This document shows, in pieces, positions 8,895 to 17,448 of a stretch of 24,665 nt of DNA. The first letter of the stretch is position 1. Every line of letters starts with the position of its first letter. The notes under the pieces were generated by a model. The model searched no databases. It was not told the DNA's origin and worked only from the letters and a program-made list of their open reading frames with translations. Source of the stretch: Proteromonas lacertae. Taxonomy: Eukaryota > Sar > Bigyra > Opalinata > Proteromonadidae. The position numbers were made by a program, and so were the translations under genes. Location of the stretch: NCBI GenBank assembly GCA_002245135.1, contig NGBS01000674.1, positions 1 through 24,665 on the forward strand. Reading direction: 5' to 3'.

Positions 8895-9240
8895 ACCTCT
8901 TAACTACATCATATCATCGCTACTTATATCAATAATGTATTTATTTCATCATTTAAACTACTTGATTCATATTGAAGACAGGAGTTTAAAAAATGAAAAC
9001 ATAATTTTAATCAAACCACGGCTTGTGTAAATTTTCGTATTTGCTATATTTTTTCACACAATAGGCATATAATAACAAAATAAATTGGAGGTCCTAACTG
9101 CAGTTATTATGCACTATAGTTTGGACCTCGATTCTAAAACCAATAACTAAATTAATTAATCATTAGTAAACAAGATTTAAATATAAGTATAGAAATATTT
9201 AATCTCATAAAATAATTCAAAAAAATCATAAAATAAAGAA
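8895..9240. other. Non-coding interval with a small palindrome
   Basis: No gene is seen between the pseudogene and the truncated hAT. The only structure is the 42-bp palindrome listed next. The left end of the hAT is not found here, so that copy is truncated. Confidence 0.5.
9088..9129. repeat. 42-bp imperfect palindrome
   Basis: The arms GAGGTCCTAACTGCAGT and ACTATAGTTTGGACCTC pair with about three mismatches around an 8-base centre. The ends look like terminal inverted repeats of a tiny element or a hairpin. No duplication of flanking bases was recognised. Confidence 0.55.
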
Positions 9241-9983
9241 ATAAAAGCCGTTCAATTCGCAACTTTCCATTTGCTTGATCCTAGAGTGAAGCAATTCATG
9301 AAATCAACATTATTAGGATTTACTGCCAAAGAATATAGAGAATCTAAGAATACATTAGAAAATTTAATAGATTATGATGATGATAATACTCTAGATATTG
9401 AAGATGAATCTATTAGTTATAACAATGATTTAGATAAGTATTTAAAAAGTACATCAATAAAGCGTAGAAGAATCAGTAATGATAAAGAAGTGATGAATTA
9501 TCTAGAATATACAGAAATATTTAGCACTGGAGAAGATCTATCTAAAATTTGGCTTGCTCTTAAAGCTTCTTTTCCACGCATTTTTAAAATTGCGAAAAAG
9601 TACTTAGCATGCCAACCATCTTCTAGCGAATCAGAATGAATTTTTAGCAAAACTGGAAGACTAAGCAATTTAGACAAATATAATATATCATCTGAGCATA
9701 TTGAAATGAAAGCGCTAATTTCGAGAAATAGAGATTTATAAAATAGAAGATTTAGCAAATGTGTAAAAGTTGTACGATACCATTTATTTAATATTAAAAG
9801 CAAAGTATTACTGCAATGCTGCAATATACTATTTTTCATTCTTTTTATAAACAAATATCATTCCATAATGAATTAAAATAGATTTTAATAAAATGAAGTT
9901 TGATATGTTTGACCGACCGATGGTCAACGCAAAAACAGCGGTTTTGACCTATATTGGTCGGTTGACCGATAAATACAACCCTG
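9241..9983 (+). mobile_element. 5'-truncated hAT transposon, C-terminal end
   Basis: The coding part (9241-9741) encodes the end of an hAT transposase: HLLDPRVKQFM, then the dimerisation domain with IWLALKASFPRIFKIAKKYLA, SSSESE, an in-frame TGA in place of the usual Arg at 9637, then IFSKTGRLSNL and a stop at 9741. The right end is GATAAATACAACCCTG at 9983, with subterminal GGTCGGT repeats before it. This end matches the left end of the hAT at 20011, also beside the transposase C terminus, so the two copies belong to one family. The 8 bases after the end (CTCCAGAA) are not found next to a CAGGG end upstream, showing that the left end and most of the transposase are gone. Confidence 0.85.
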
Positions 9984-10049
9984 CTCCAGAACAATATATA
10001 TTTAAAAAAACTTCAAAAACAAAAACAATATAGATTATAAAAATCATTA

Positions 10050-11453
10050 TTAATGGATATTGACTTTAACATATTTTCTTAATTCTCCATATTCAATCTT
10101 CATTATTCGTTTTCTTTGATATGTTTCTTTAAAAAGAGTATATCTTTCATTCTCATTTAAATGGTCATTTGCCAACTCTTGAAAATATGTTGGATATGAT
10201 TCCCATATATTTCTATCTACTTGTATTAGATAAACATTTTCTCTTGGAGTTATTACAACATAACCAAATTCATACCATAACTTAGTTACTGAATAATCTC
10301 TTCGATAATTATAGTAATGTCCATAAAGCCAGTATAAATTTTGTAGAACCATTGTCATTTCAGGTGCATATTTATGCTTATCACTAACAGTAATTTGAAT
10401 ACCAAACGGTCCAATTAATGCATCAATATCAGGGAAAGATGTATAACTTAAATCAATAAAAGGGATTTTATTTTCATCATGATATTTTTTGAATAAATCA
10501 ATTTCTTGATTTAAATCTTTCTCATTAGTTATATTATTTGTAATAACTGTTTTGCCATTAAAAAACTTATTTAATTTTTTCATCTTATTAACTAGATAAT
10601 TTCTAAAATCAGTAGATTCTTTCATCAAAAATAATATTATTCTTTCATATAAATTTCCAGCAAAATCCCCAGTTGGATTTCCATACAATAAATTTATCAT
10701 TTTGTCACATTTTATAAATGTATCAATTGCTAATACTCTATTACATACAATATTTCTTACTGTATCAGATATAAATCGAAGATTATTAGATACAGTAACA
10801 TCATTTTCATCTGTTTCATATATAAGTATATTTTGATAATTTGTCTTTGATATAGATGATATATTTATTCCTTTGATCATATCCTCAATTAGTTTTTGGT
10901 CCACTGTTTGTATTTCACTCATACATGTTTTCTCATTATCTTCGTATTTTCCAATTATACCTCCATAGTATTCATAATTTTTGAGATATAAATCCAATTT
11001 TTCATTTTTACAACCATTTGATTTATTTTCTATCAATCTCATTACTTGTTTCACTTCTTCTATTGTAAATGGAGGTATATACATCACCAAAGGGCATCTT
11101 TTATTTTGAAATGTTTTATACTTTTCATCACATGGATTAGCTAATACTATTATCATTTCTGCATCAGCAAAATCATCTTCTCCAATTACAACTCCATCAG
11201 AAACAACAATATACGGATTGGCTTTTCCACATTCAAAATAATCATAATTACTAGGATTAGATTGCCCATCACTACATCTAAAATCTATTCGAATATCATT
11301 TTTATTTTCATGAATTTTGTTTATAATAATTTTAGCTAATTTGGATTTACCAATTTTTTTTTGGCCAAATATCAAAAAATTTCTTTGATTTTCGTAATTC
11401 ATACTAAGATTAAGATGTTGTAATATATCATCGAAACATTTTCTCATTAACAC
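10050..11453 (-). CDS. Crinkler/RHS-type P-loop NTPase with REase-like domain
   Basis: The module order matches Crinkler/RHS-type NTPase-nuclease proteins. Residues are numbered from codon 1 at 11453, which is GTG; the first ATG is codon 3. RKCFDDI leads into a Walker A-like loop GQKKIGKSK (30-38). A Walker B-like VVSDG lies near 83-87 and a sensor-like strand IIVLANP at 101-107. Then come YIPPFTIEEV (125-134) and YYGGIIGKY (162-170), the lid elements of this family. The C-terminal part has Glu in LYERIILF (about 270), Asp in FPDIDALIG (341-344) and QIT (353-355), the pattern of PD-(D/E)XK-like REase domains. Known relatives act as nuclear effectors or in host-element conflict. The open frame extends upstream to 11666 without an ATG through a Ser/Thr/Asn/Ala linker, so the true 5' end is unresolved: it may be a second gene or a downstream exon of the neighbouring ORF. 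Confidence 0.7.
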   Translation of the reverse strand: MLMRKCFDDILQHLNLSMNYENQRNFLIFGQKKIGKSKLAKIIINKIHENKNDIRIDFRCSDGQSNPSNYDYFECGKANPYIVVSDGVVIGEDDFADAEMIIVLANPCDEKYKTFQNKRCPLVMYIPPFTIEEVKQVMRLIENKSNGCKNEKLDLYLKNYEYYGGIIGKYEDNEKTCMSEIQTVDQKLIEDMIKGINISSISKTNYQNILIYETDENDVTVSNNLRFISDTVRNIVCNRVLAIDTFIKCDKMINLLYGNPTGDFAGNLYERIILFLMKESTDFRNYLVNKMKKLNKFFNGKTVITNNITNEKDLNQEIDLFKKYHDENKIPFIDLSYTSFPDIDALIGPFGIQITVSDKHKYAPEMTMVLQNLYWLYGHYYNYRRDYSVTKLWYEFGYVVITPRENVYLIQVDRNIWESYPTYFQELANDHLNENERYTLFKETYQRKRIMKIEYGELRKYVKVNIH

Positions 11454-11686
11454 AAAGTCATTACCATCATCATATGTTGCTACTGCTGGTGCTATACTGC
11501 TGTTGGTGCTGGAGTTCGAGTTCGAGTTGATGTTAGTTGCTACTGCTGGTGTTGATAATGATGATACTTTTGGTACTGCAACAGGAAATCTATAATCATA
11601 ACCATATACTTTATGCTGTCTTATTAAACAATATTTAAATACACCACTTTTAATCTCACTGTATTCCTATTTTATAAATATATATA

Positions 11687-14335
11687 TTATATCCATACTC
11701 TTATAGATTCTTCCATTCTTTCTATTATATTATTAGTTTTATCAAGCTCTTCATCATCAAATAATATTTTTATAAATACTCCTTCAATTATCAAATCAAA
11801 GTAGTTATTTTTATCCAATATGTAATAAACTAAATGTAATGCATTTCCAGGATAATGAATATAGACTTGTTTTTCATAGTTCAATTTGAATTCTTGATTA
11901 CTTTCAATTACAGTATTTTTACCATTAGAATCTGTATATATCAACTTTATAATTTCAGTACTTAACTCATATGCTATTATTTGTTTTAATGCCATTTTTC
12001 TTACATTTATATCATCATCAATTGATTCATACTTTTTCTTTACATCTTCATATTCTAGAACATTTTTTGGTGGATAGAATTTAAAAAATATATATTTTTC
12101 AACAGCATTGGATATAAATTTTAATTTGTCTTTGGGTTTTAATATAAAATGATCTAAATCAGCATCCCATTCTAATTTCAAATCATATTTTAATACTATA
12201 TTAAATAAATCATTTCTTTTCAAGTTGTCTCTATACATATAATTTTGTATGAAGTTACTGTAACCAGTTGTTCCTACTACACCATCTATCAACTGCTTAT
12301 AATGTTTCCAGTAATCTCTGTTAAAGTTTTTTTTATATAAATGGTGATTATAAATCTGTCGAGGATTATTACCATAATTTTGGCATATTTCTTTAAATGT
12401 CTTTAAATCATCAATATCAAAACCAATACAGTATTTAAACCATTCTAAAATTTCTACATCTTTTAAAGAATCAAAATATAATTGTTTACTTTCATTAACA
12501 ACTGTATAGTGATCATTGTTTTGTTCATCTGGCGAACTGATCGATATAATTATATTACCAGAACCAAAGTTACCATTAAAGGTATCAACTATTATTATCG
12601 AATCTTTAATTACGCTTTCATTTATATCTATTTTATAGAGATGACCATATGTAAATAAATATATCTTTATATCACTAGAACTACCACATTTCTTTCCTTT
12701 TACTACGTAAATGTCTTTAACAGTTTTATTCTCTCTTCTCCATACTTTATCATCTAATATATAATAATTAAATCCAAACTTTTTCATTTCATCAGACATT
12801 GACTTTAGTTTTTCTTCAATTATTTTTATTTCATTTGATGGAATTTCTGTTTCTGTATCTAATGAAGCATTTATCTTATCTAATGAAGCATTTATCTTAT
12901 CTAATGAAGCATTGTATATTCTATTCGTTTCATTCAATTCATTTTCATATTCTTTCTTTCTATTCCCATTCATTTGTATTGAATACTTAAGGCTATCAAT
13001 CTGACTAATACTAGTCATTATATTTGACGATACTACATATCCATTTACAATTTCATTCAATTGAAGAGTTTTATTCTCATCCAATATTTCATAATTAATT
13101 ACTTCATTCACTTTAAATCTATCATTGTTTGACCCTGTGATCAAACTCATTATCTTCTTAATATTACTATAATAACATTTTTTCATATATTTTGTATAGT
13201 CTTGATTTGATTCATAAACTACTATCTTTTCATTTTCATTGTATAGTTTAAATTCATATTTATCGCCATTTTTTGTACCAACATCCATAAGTTGTCCTTT
13301 TTCAATAATACCTTTTAAAAATTCATAATAATTTTTAATATCATTTTCATATCCTTTAATCTCTTCTTCACTTTTTTCTATATCATTTTTAAGTTTGTCT
13401 ATTTCCTGATTCAGTGAAACTATTTTCTCTAAGTTTTGAGCATCTAATAATCTAATCAATTCTTCAATACTTCTCCTTTCTTTATTTAACTCTTGTAAAT
13501 GTAAATAGTTCTTTTCGTCTTCATCAAATGAATAGGATAAATTCTTCTTTAATAGGAATAGTAAAACATAAATAAACGATGTTTTACCTATACCAGGCTG
13601 ACCAGTCACGACTGTATATTTATATTTTGACATACACTTACAAATATCACGAAACATATCATAATAACAATCTCTGATGTAAATTTTCTTCTTTGGGAAT
13701 TGAAATATATTAATATCATCACCAAATTTTAAATACATCCTTGTTTCACCATCAATAACTTCATTTCTTTCATTAATTTTACTATTTTCTACAACTGTTA
13801 AACTGTTGACTATTTTAATAAAATTATCTTCTGATTTTCTACTTTCTAGTGGTTCATCAATATCCAAGAATTGAATACCATCATTTTTATCAAACAAAAC
13901 GAATAAAGGATATATTGGGCTAGCTATACCTTCCAATCTACATAGAACATGATCATCTTCCTTACCATCTTCTTTAATTGACATTGTATGTCCTTCCATA
14001 TCGTATATTATTTGATATATTGCACCTTCTGTCAAACTGCTTATTGCTACTTCAAGTATTCCCTTATTATCTATCGGATCGGCTGATAGGTGTGTTTTGA
14101 TTAACTTTACCATTTTAGAGCAATTTAAGTTTTTTGCTGATTGAGAATACCCTATTCCAAGCTTTTCTTTTACTTTATACACTTGTATTCTGATCTTGCA
14201 CACTCCTTCCAACTCTTTTTGATAAATACCTATTTTTAATAAACTTGAATTGTTTTGGTTTAACAATTCCCTGGTTCTTAGAAATGACACTTCTTTATCA
14301 TCAATTTCTGGCAAACAGTCTAAAATAGAACTCAT
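11687..14335 (-). CDS. Large Crinkler/RHS-like P-loop NTPase with coiled-coil insert
   Basis: The protein is 882 residues from an ATG at 14335. Residues 1-210 form a header without a recognised domain. IYIRDCYYDMF (218-228) precedes a good Walker A, TGQPGIGKTS (244-253), the arrangement of Crinkler/RHS-type NTPases. Residues 275-345 and 445-520 are strongly coiled-coil. A Walker B-like SIIIVDTFNG (579-588) and a sensor strand NIIISISSP (594-602) follow, then a lid-like YGNNPRQIY (654-662) and a helical C-terminal region. The 330 residues between Walker A and B are far more than the family usually has and are mostly coiled coil. No REase motif is obvious, whereas the next ORF downstream on the same strand has one, so the two may work together. 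Its ATG is only 17 bp from that of a divergent small ORF. Function is inferred from family resemblance only. Confidence 0.65.
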   Translation of the reverse strand: MSSILDCLPEIDDKEVSFLRTRELLNQNNSSLLKIGIYQKELEGVCKIRIQVYKVKEKLGIGYSQSAKNLNCSKMVKLIKTHLSADPIDNKGILEVAISSLTEGAIYQIIYDMEGHTMSIKEDGKEDDHVLCRLEGIASPIYPLFVLFDKNDGIQFLDIDEPLESRKSEDNFIKIVNSLTVVENSKINERNEVIDGETRMYLKFGDDINIFQFPKKKIYIRDCYYDMFRDICKCMSKYKYTVVTGQPGIGKTSFIYVLLFLLKKNLSYSFDEDEKNYLHLQELNKERRSIEELIRLLDAQNLEKIVSLNQEIDKLKNDIEKSEEEIKGYENDIKNYYEFLKGIIEKGQLMDVGTKNGDKYEFKLYNENEKIVVYESNQDYTKYMKKCYYSNIKKIMSLITGSNNDRFKVNEVINYEILDENKTLQLNEIVNGYVVSSNIMTSISQIDSLKYSIQMNGNRKKEYENELNETNRIYNASLDKINASLDKINASLDTETEIPSNEIKIIEEKLKSMSDEMKKFGFNYYILDDKVWRRENKTVKDIYVVKGKKCGSSSDIKIYLFTYGHLYKIDINESVIKDSIIIVDTFNGNFGSGNIIISISSPDEQNNDHYTVVNESKQLYFDSLKDVEILEWFKYCIGFDIDDLKTFKEICQNYGNNPRQIYNHHLYKKNFNRDYWKHYKQLIDGVVGTTGYSNFIQNYMYRDNLKRNDLFNIVLKYDLKLEWDADLDHFILKPKDKLKFISNAVEKYIFFKFYPPKNVLEYEDVKKKYESIDDDINVRKMALKQIIAYELSTEIIKLIYTDSNGKNTVIESNQEFKLNYEKQVYIHYPGNALHLVYYILDKNNYFDLIIEGVFIKILFDDEELDKTNNIIERMEESIRVWI
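12861..12913 (-). repeat. 21-bp in-frame tandem repeat (2.5 units)
   Basis: The unit AATGAAGCATTTATCTTATCT occurs at 12861, 12882 and partly at 12903. On the minus strand it encodes the heptad INASLDK within the second coiled coil of the 882-residue NTPase. It keeps the reading frame and the heptad register, so it is probably a recent slippage expansion tolerated by the coil. Confidence 0.85.
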
Positions 14336-14352
14336 TTATCTAAATAATAAGA

Positions 14353-14647
14353 ATGAATAATAATAAATACCGTATTTTGAATAATAATGGAGATATAAAC
14401 AATAGTTTATTTGAAAGAAGAACCAATGAAATAAGTCCAACAAATAACCAATGAATTTTGTAATTAAATTGATTTATTTGCATGTTTAGCATTTCAAACA
14501 TATACAGGCAGATTACAATATAAAAAAATTCATTTAAGAATAACAGATAGTATGTTTGAATATAGAGTAGCAGATATGGGGGAAGGTGGATTTGATTGGC
14601 AATCTTCTATAATACCTCAAAAAATATATTTACCATTGAAGAAGTAG
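14353..14647 (+). pseudogene. Small plus-strand gene remnant of the virus-like block, fossil
   Basis: An ATG at 14353 starts an Asn-rich N-terminal stretch (MNNNKYRILNNNGD). The end of the interval encodes a well-formed C terminus, including KKIHLRITDSMFEYRV and SSIIPQKIYLPLKK, with a stop at 14645-14647. The two halves are not in one continuous frame, so it appears broken about once, or a large middle part has been lost. The beta-rich C terminus would be compatible with a structural protein, but I cannot assign one. It starts 17 bp from the divergent NTPase ATG and ends 15 bp from the convergent gene at 14663. Confidence 0.45.
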
Positions 14648-14662
14648 ATTAATAATAAAAAA

Positions 14663-15367
14663 TTAATTCTTCTTGTTTCTCTTGTATTGTTGGTTTTGAT
14701 TATCACTCTCAGTTCTTCTTTTCATCGGAGCAGGTGTTGTTGGTACTGGAATAATATCATAATCTGCAGGTTGTGTATACATATTCTCCAAATCTATGTC
14801 ATCTAAATCCTGATTCTCAGCACACTGATCATCATCCTCATTCTCATTCTCCTTCTCAAGTTTTTGCTCAAATTTCTTGATACTACTATGCACTTCAAAT
14901 TTTGGGATAATAGTGTATTTTTCTTTATCCTTCTTATCTAATACAGTTATCTGTCTAATTCTCAAATCACACTGACACTCATAAAATAAATAACTTGGAG
15001 GATCTTTAATCTTGTTTAACCATGCCCAGAATCTGACAGTGTTATTATCGTTGTCTTCAGGAAATATCACTTGAAAGCCACATTTCTTATAGTCTTTAAC
15101 CATATTTGAGTCATCTGTATACTTGATGGCATAATCCACAAACATTTTTTTCAAAGGCTCCTTTACATCTTGATAATAATTTTTAATAGGTCTTCTGTTC
15201 TTAAATAAGAACCTTCCTGGAGTAAAACTCATGATATAGTACTTTGCATCTTCAATCTTTTCTGTATTTGGTTCAGCTTCATTACACCATCCTTTTACAG
15301 TTAAATAAGTAACATCTCTATCATCTAATGTGATAAAATTAGATCCATTATTGATATTTGAACTCAT
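14663..15367 (-). CDS. 234-residue protein of the compact virus-like block, unknown
   Basis: I chose the ATG at 15367 (MSSNINNGSN). The frame is open further upstream but only from a GTG. Residues 1-170 look globular with mixed strands (YLTVKGWCNEA, YYIMSFTPGRFLF, CGFQVIF, RFWAWLNKI, CQCDLRIRQITV). The rest is disordered: an acidic run (KENENEDDDQ), then a basic tail ending KRRTESDNQNQQYKRNKKN that could be a nuclear-localisation or nucleic-acid-binding signal. It contains five Cys but no clear zinc finger. I do not recognise the family; a capsid-associated or DNA-binding role is possible from context only. The frame looks whole. Its upstream side is the 193-bp divergent region shared with the gene at 15561. 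Confidence 0.6.
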   Translation of the reverse strand: MSSNINNGSNFITLDDRDVTYLTVKGWCNEAEPNTEKIEDAKYYIMSFTPGRFLFKNRRPIKNYYQDVKEPLKKMFVDYAIKYTDDSNMVKDYKKCGFQVIFPEDNDNNTVRFWAWLNKIKDPPSYLFYECQCDLRIRQITVLDKKDKEKYTIIPKFEVHSSIKKFEQKLEKENENEDDDQCAENQDLDDIDLENMYTQPADYDIIPVPTTPAPMKRRTESDNQNQQYKRNKKN

Positions 15368-15560
15368 GCCGCTAAAATGAATATTATATATCCGTTTCAC
15401 AAAAAAGATTTATGCGGTTTGAATATGTTTGATACATTTGGAGCGGTTATACAAATTACCGCGCATACAATGAACATGTGTAAATTGTATAGTTTGGTTA
15501 CACAAGCTTATTTGATAGATTCCATTTTTTTTAAATTATATCATATCATTACACTCAAGT
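15368..15560. promoter_or_regulatory. Divergent intergenic region with two inverted repeats
   Basis: This is the gap between the oppositely directed starts at 15367 and 15561. It contains GCGGT (15443-15447) facing ACCGC (15458-15462) and GTGTAA (15478-15483) facing TTACAC (15498-15503), plus two more GCGG/CCGC occurrences at about 15369 and 15413. It is GC-richer than the other gaps in the block. A shared promoter or a protein-binding site, perhaps origin-like, is plausible by inference. Confidence 0.4.
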
Positions 15561-15791
15561 ATGTCAGACAATCAAAAAGATACTTCAGAAAAATATAAGG
15601 ACTTAGATTATTGTGATTACATGCCATTCGAAGAAGCTCGAAATAGATTCTGGGAGCGTATGGAGCAATTAGACCCTAATGGAAGTAATGCTTTATCTAA
15701 AGAGTATAATCGATTTTTAAAGAATTTTAATCAAGAAAGAGAAGAAATAATGAGAAGTAATTATAATAATTATAATAATAGTAACCATTAA
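15561..15791 (+). CDS. 76-residue acidic/helical protein, unknown
   Basis: It starts at the first ATG (MSDNQKDTSEKY) after a T-rich leader. Most of the protein is predicted helical and charged (FEEARNRFWERMEQLD, NRFLKNFNQEREEIMRS) and it ends in an Asn/Tyr-rich tail. I do not recognise a family. Its size, strand switch and tight spacing match the rest of the compact virus-like block. A run of AATT repeats follows the stop and could hold the shared 3' ends with the minus-strand gene at 15893. Confidence 0.5.
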   Translation: MSDNQKDTSEKYKDLDYCDYMPFEEARNRFWERMEQLDPNGSNALSKEYNRFLKNFNQEREEIMRSNYNNYNNSNH

Positions 15792-15892
15792 TTAATTAAT
15801 TAATTACGGTCTATAGTATTCTCTTTTTGATATGACTCCCACAAATTTACAAAGACAATGATACACGTTCCATATTAACCGCTCATACTCAT

Positions 15893-16348
15893 CTAACTCC
15901 CTCTCAAAATGCACCAACTCATAGTATCTTTCAAACATAATTTTATAGCATCATCTACTCTATTACTCACCTCTATACAATCTTCTACACTGAGATTAAA
16001 AAATCTTGTTTGAATTCTATAATGAGTTAGAGATTCTTTAAAAATTTCTAAAATATGCTGAATTTGAGTTATATTGAATTTCACACGTGGTAAACTCTCT
16101 TCACCAATTGGTAATGCTAAACCAGCATGTCCCTCACAATCACATATTGCTCTCTCACTATGCTCCAAAACATCTAAATTAGCTTTATATGTATGCACAT
16201 CCATTTTCTTTACATCTTTCTCATTGAATAGGCATACTGGTTTTACAGCATCTTCAATCGGTAATGCTCTTTCTAATTCAGTGAAATCTAGAGGTTTAAC
16301 AATACTTTTAGGTGAGTCAGTATGTTGTAATGGTGGTATAGCGTTCAT
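15893..16348 (-). CDS. 151-residue protein of the virus-like block, unknown
   Basis: I chose the ATG at 16348 (MNAIPPLQHTD). The hydrophobic stretch encoded just upstream comes from A/T-rich leader sequence and only from a GTG. The protein has a Pro-rich start, a central part with several Cys/His (CDCEGHAGLALP) and a helical C-terminal half (FNITQIQHILEIFKESL, VEDCIEVSNRVDDAIKL). No family was recognised. It lies 58 bp downstream of the acidic protein gene on the same strand, so the two may be co-expressed. The C-terminal end may not be original, because coding-like sequence seems to persist past the stop. I count it as part of a fossil element. Confidence 0.5.
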   Translation of the reverse strand: MNAIPPLQHTDSPKSIVKPLDFTELERALPIEDAVKPVCLFNEKDVKKMDVHTYKANLDVLEHSERAICDCEGHAGLALPIGEESLPRVKFNITQIQHILEIFKESLTHYRIQTRFFNLSVEDCIEVSNRVDDAIKLCLKDTMSWCILRGS

Positions 16349-16406
16349 GATAAGCAAAAAAAAATTAATTAAAAAAATAAAGTAATTACGTTTAATCACT
16401 TAACAC

Positions 16407-16946
16407 TTAAAGATCTTCTAAATCTTCTTCTTTATCAAGGTTTTTTGAATCGTCACATTGCATGTTTGGCTTGATCAAATGCTTTTGTTTTTTTGATGGT
16501 ACTAATTCATCTAATGATTCAGATATAGCATTTAATAATTTTCTCTTGATGATGTGTATCTTATTATCATTGTCATTCACAATTTCAGGAATATCATATA
16601 CATCATACCATTGATCATTATCGCTATCATAATCATCCTGCTCCATATTCGATTCAGCGTCATTTTCATCTTCACTATATGCAATGAAATCCTTTAAATT
16701 ACCATTACTATCAACATCACTTGCATTTGGATCATCTTCAGGATCATAGTCATCAGAGTCATCGTCAGTACATTCTGCTTCTCCATACAAGTACTTATAC
16801 ACATTATCTAAATAATCATTCTCTCTTTTTCTTTTTTGACTGAATCGCATTTTCTTATCTTCTAAATTTTCTTTCTTTTGGTCTTGATCATTTGATTTAC
16901 CCATTATGCCTATAACGTGTATGGTATTATGGTTGTTTGAATCCAT
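16407..16946 (-). CDS. Acidic nuclear-type protein, 179 residues
   Basis: The first ATG is at 16946 (MDSNNHNTIHV). A basic nuclear-localisation-like segment (KKMRFSQKRKRE) is followed by a long Asp/Glu/Ser-rich region (TDDDSDDYDPEDDPNASD), a conserved-looking GNLKDFIAYSEDE motif, more acidic sequence, then a second basic patch (PSKKQKH) and an acidic end. Such mixed acidic/basic proteins with a GNLKDFI-type motif are often chromatin- or DNA-packaging-associated. This is inference; I cannot name the family. It sits between the Gln-rich and the 151-residue genes on the same strand with gaps of 58-68 bp. The frame looks whole. Confidence 0.6.
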   Translation of the reverse strand: MDSNNHNTIHVIGIMGKSNDQDQKKENLEDKKMRFSQKRKRENDYLDNVYKYLYGEAECTDDDSDDYDPEDDPNASDVDSNGNLKDFIAYSEDENDAESNMEQDDYDSDNDQWYDVYDIPEIVNDNDNKIHIIKRKLLNAISESLDELVPSKKQKHLIKPNMQCDDSKNLDKEEDLEDL

Positions 16947-17014
16947 AGAACACAATATACAAAAAATAATAAAATGAAACGAATATATTTCAAATATTGA
17001 TATTATGTTAATTA

Positions 17015-17374
17015 TTAACCTATTAATGTCATATTTTGTCTAGCATATTGCACAGGAGTTAAATTCTGTGCTGGGTATGACTGTTGTTGTTGTATTGGTG
17101 TTTGATTTCTCTCCATTAACACTTCATCTGCCAATTTATTTAATATAGCTTGTGCTTCCTTGAATGTCCATGGATTAATACTCTTTAACATCTGTTGTGC
17201 CTCTGGAGGTAATGTTTCGAGTGTTTTCAGTACTTGAGTTTGTTGATCATTTTGTACCGATTGTTGCGATTGTTGATTTGGTTGTTGTTGTGGTAGATAT
17301 TGAGGGTGTTTACCATCTTGTTGATATGCAACACCACTATTAAAATTTATTTGAGGTATTGGACCAGCTGACAT
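17015..17374 (-). CDS. Gln/Pro-rich 119-residue protein
   Basis: I chose the ATG at 17374 (MSAGPIPQINFN). The first 55 residues are dominated by Gln, Pro, Asn and Ser. A short conserved-looking helical module follows (LPPEAQQMLKSINPWTFKEA, AQAILNKLADEVLMER), then another Gln-rich tail. It may be a scaffold, tegument-like or oligomerisation protein, but no family is recognised. Its start is 74 bp from the divergent start of the pX-like gene at 17449, so the two probably share a promoter. The frame looks whole. Confidence 0.55.
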   Translation of the reverse strand: MSAGPIPQINFNSGVAYQQDGKHPQYLPQQQPNQQSQQSVQNDQQTQVLKTLETLPPEAQQMLKSINPWTFKEAQAILNKLADEVLMERNQTPIQQQQSYPAQNLTPVQYARQNMTLIG

Positions 17375-17448
17375 ATTAAAAACGGCTATAATGGCAATAT
17401 TGATATTATTGACTATATTATCACTCAAAAATATAATTATCTCAAATT

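Noticed and set aside
15377-15598. Plus-strand ORF of 73 codons
   Set aside because: It overlaps the divergent regulatory gap and the start of the better-supported gene at 15561 in another frame, and has no protein-like pattern.
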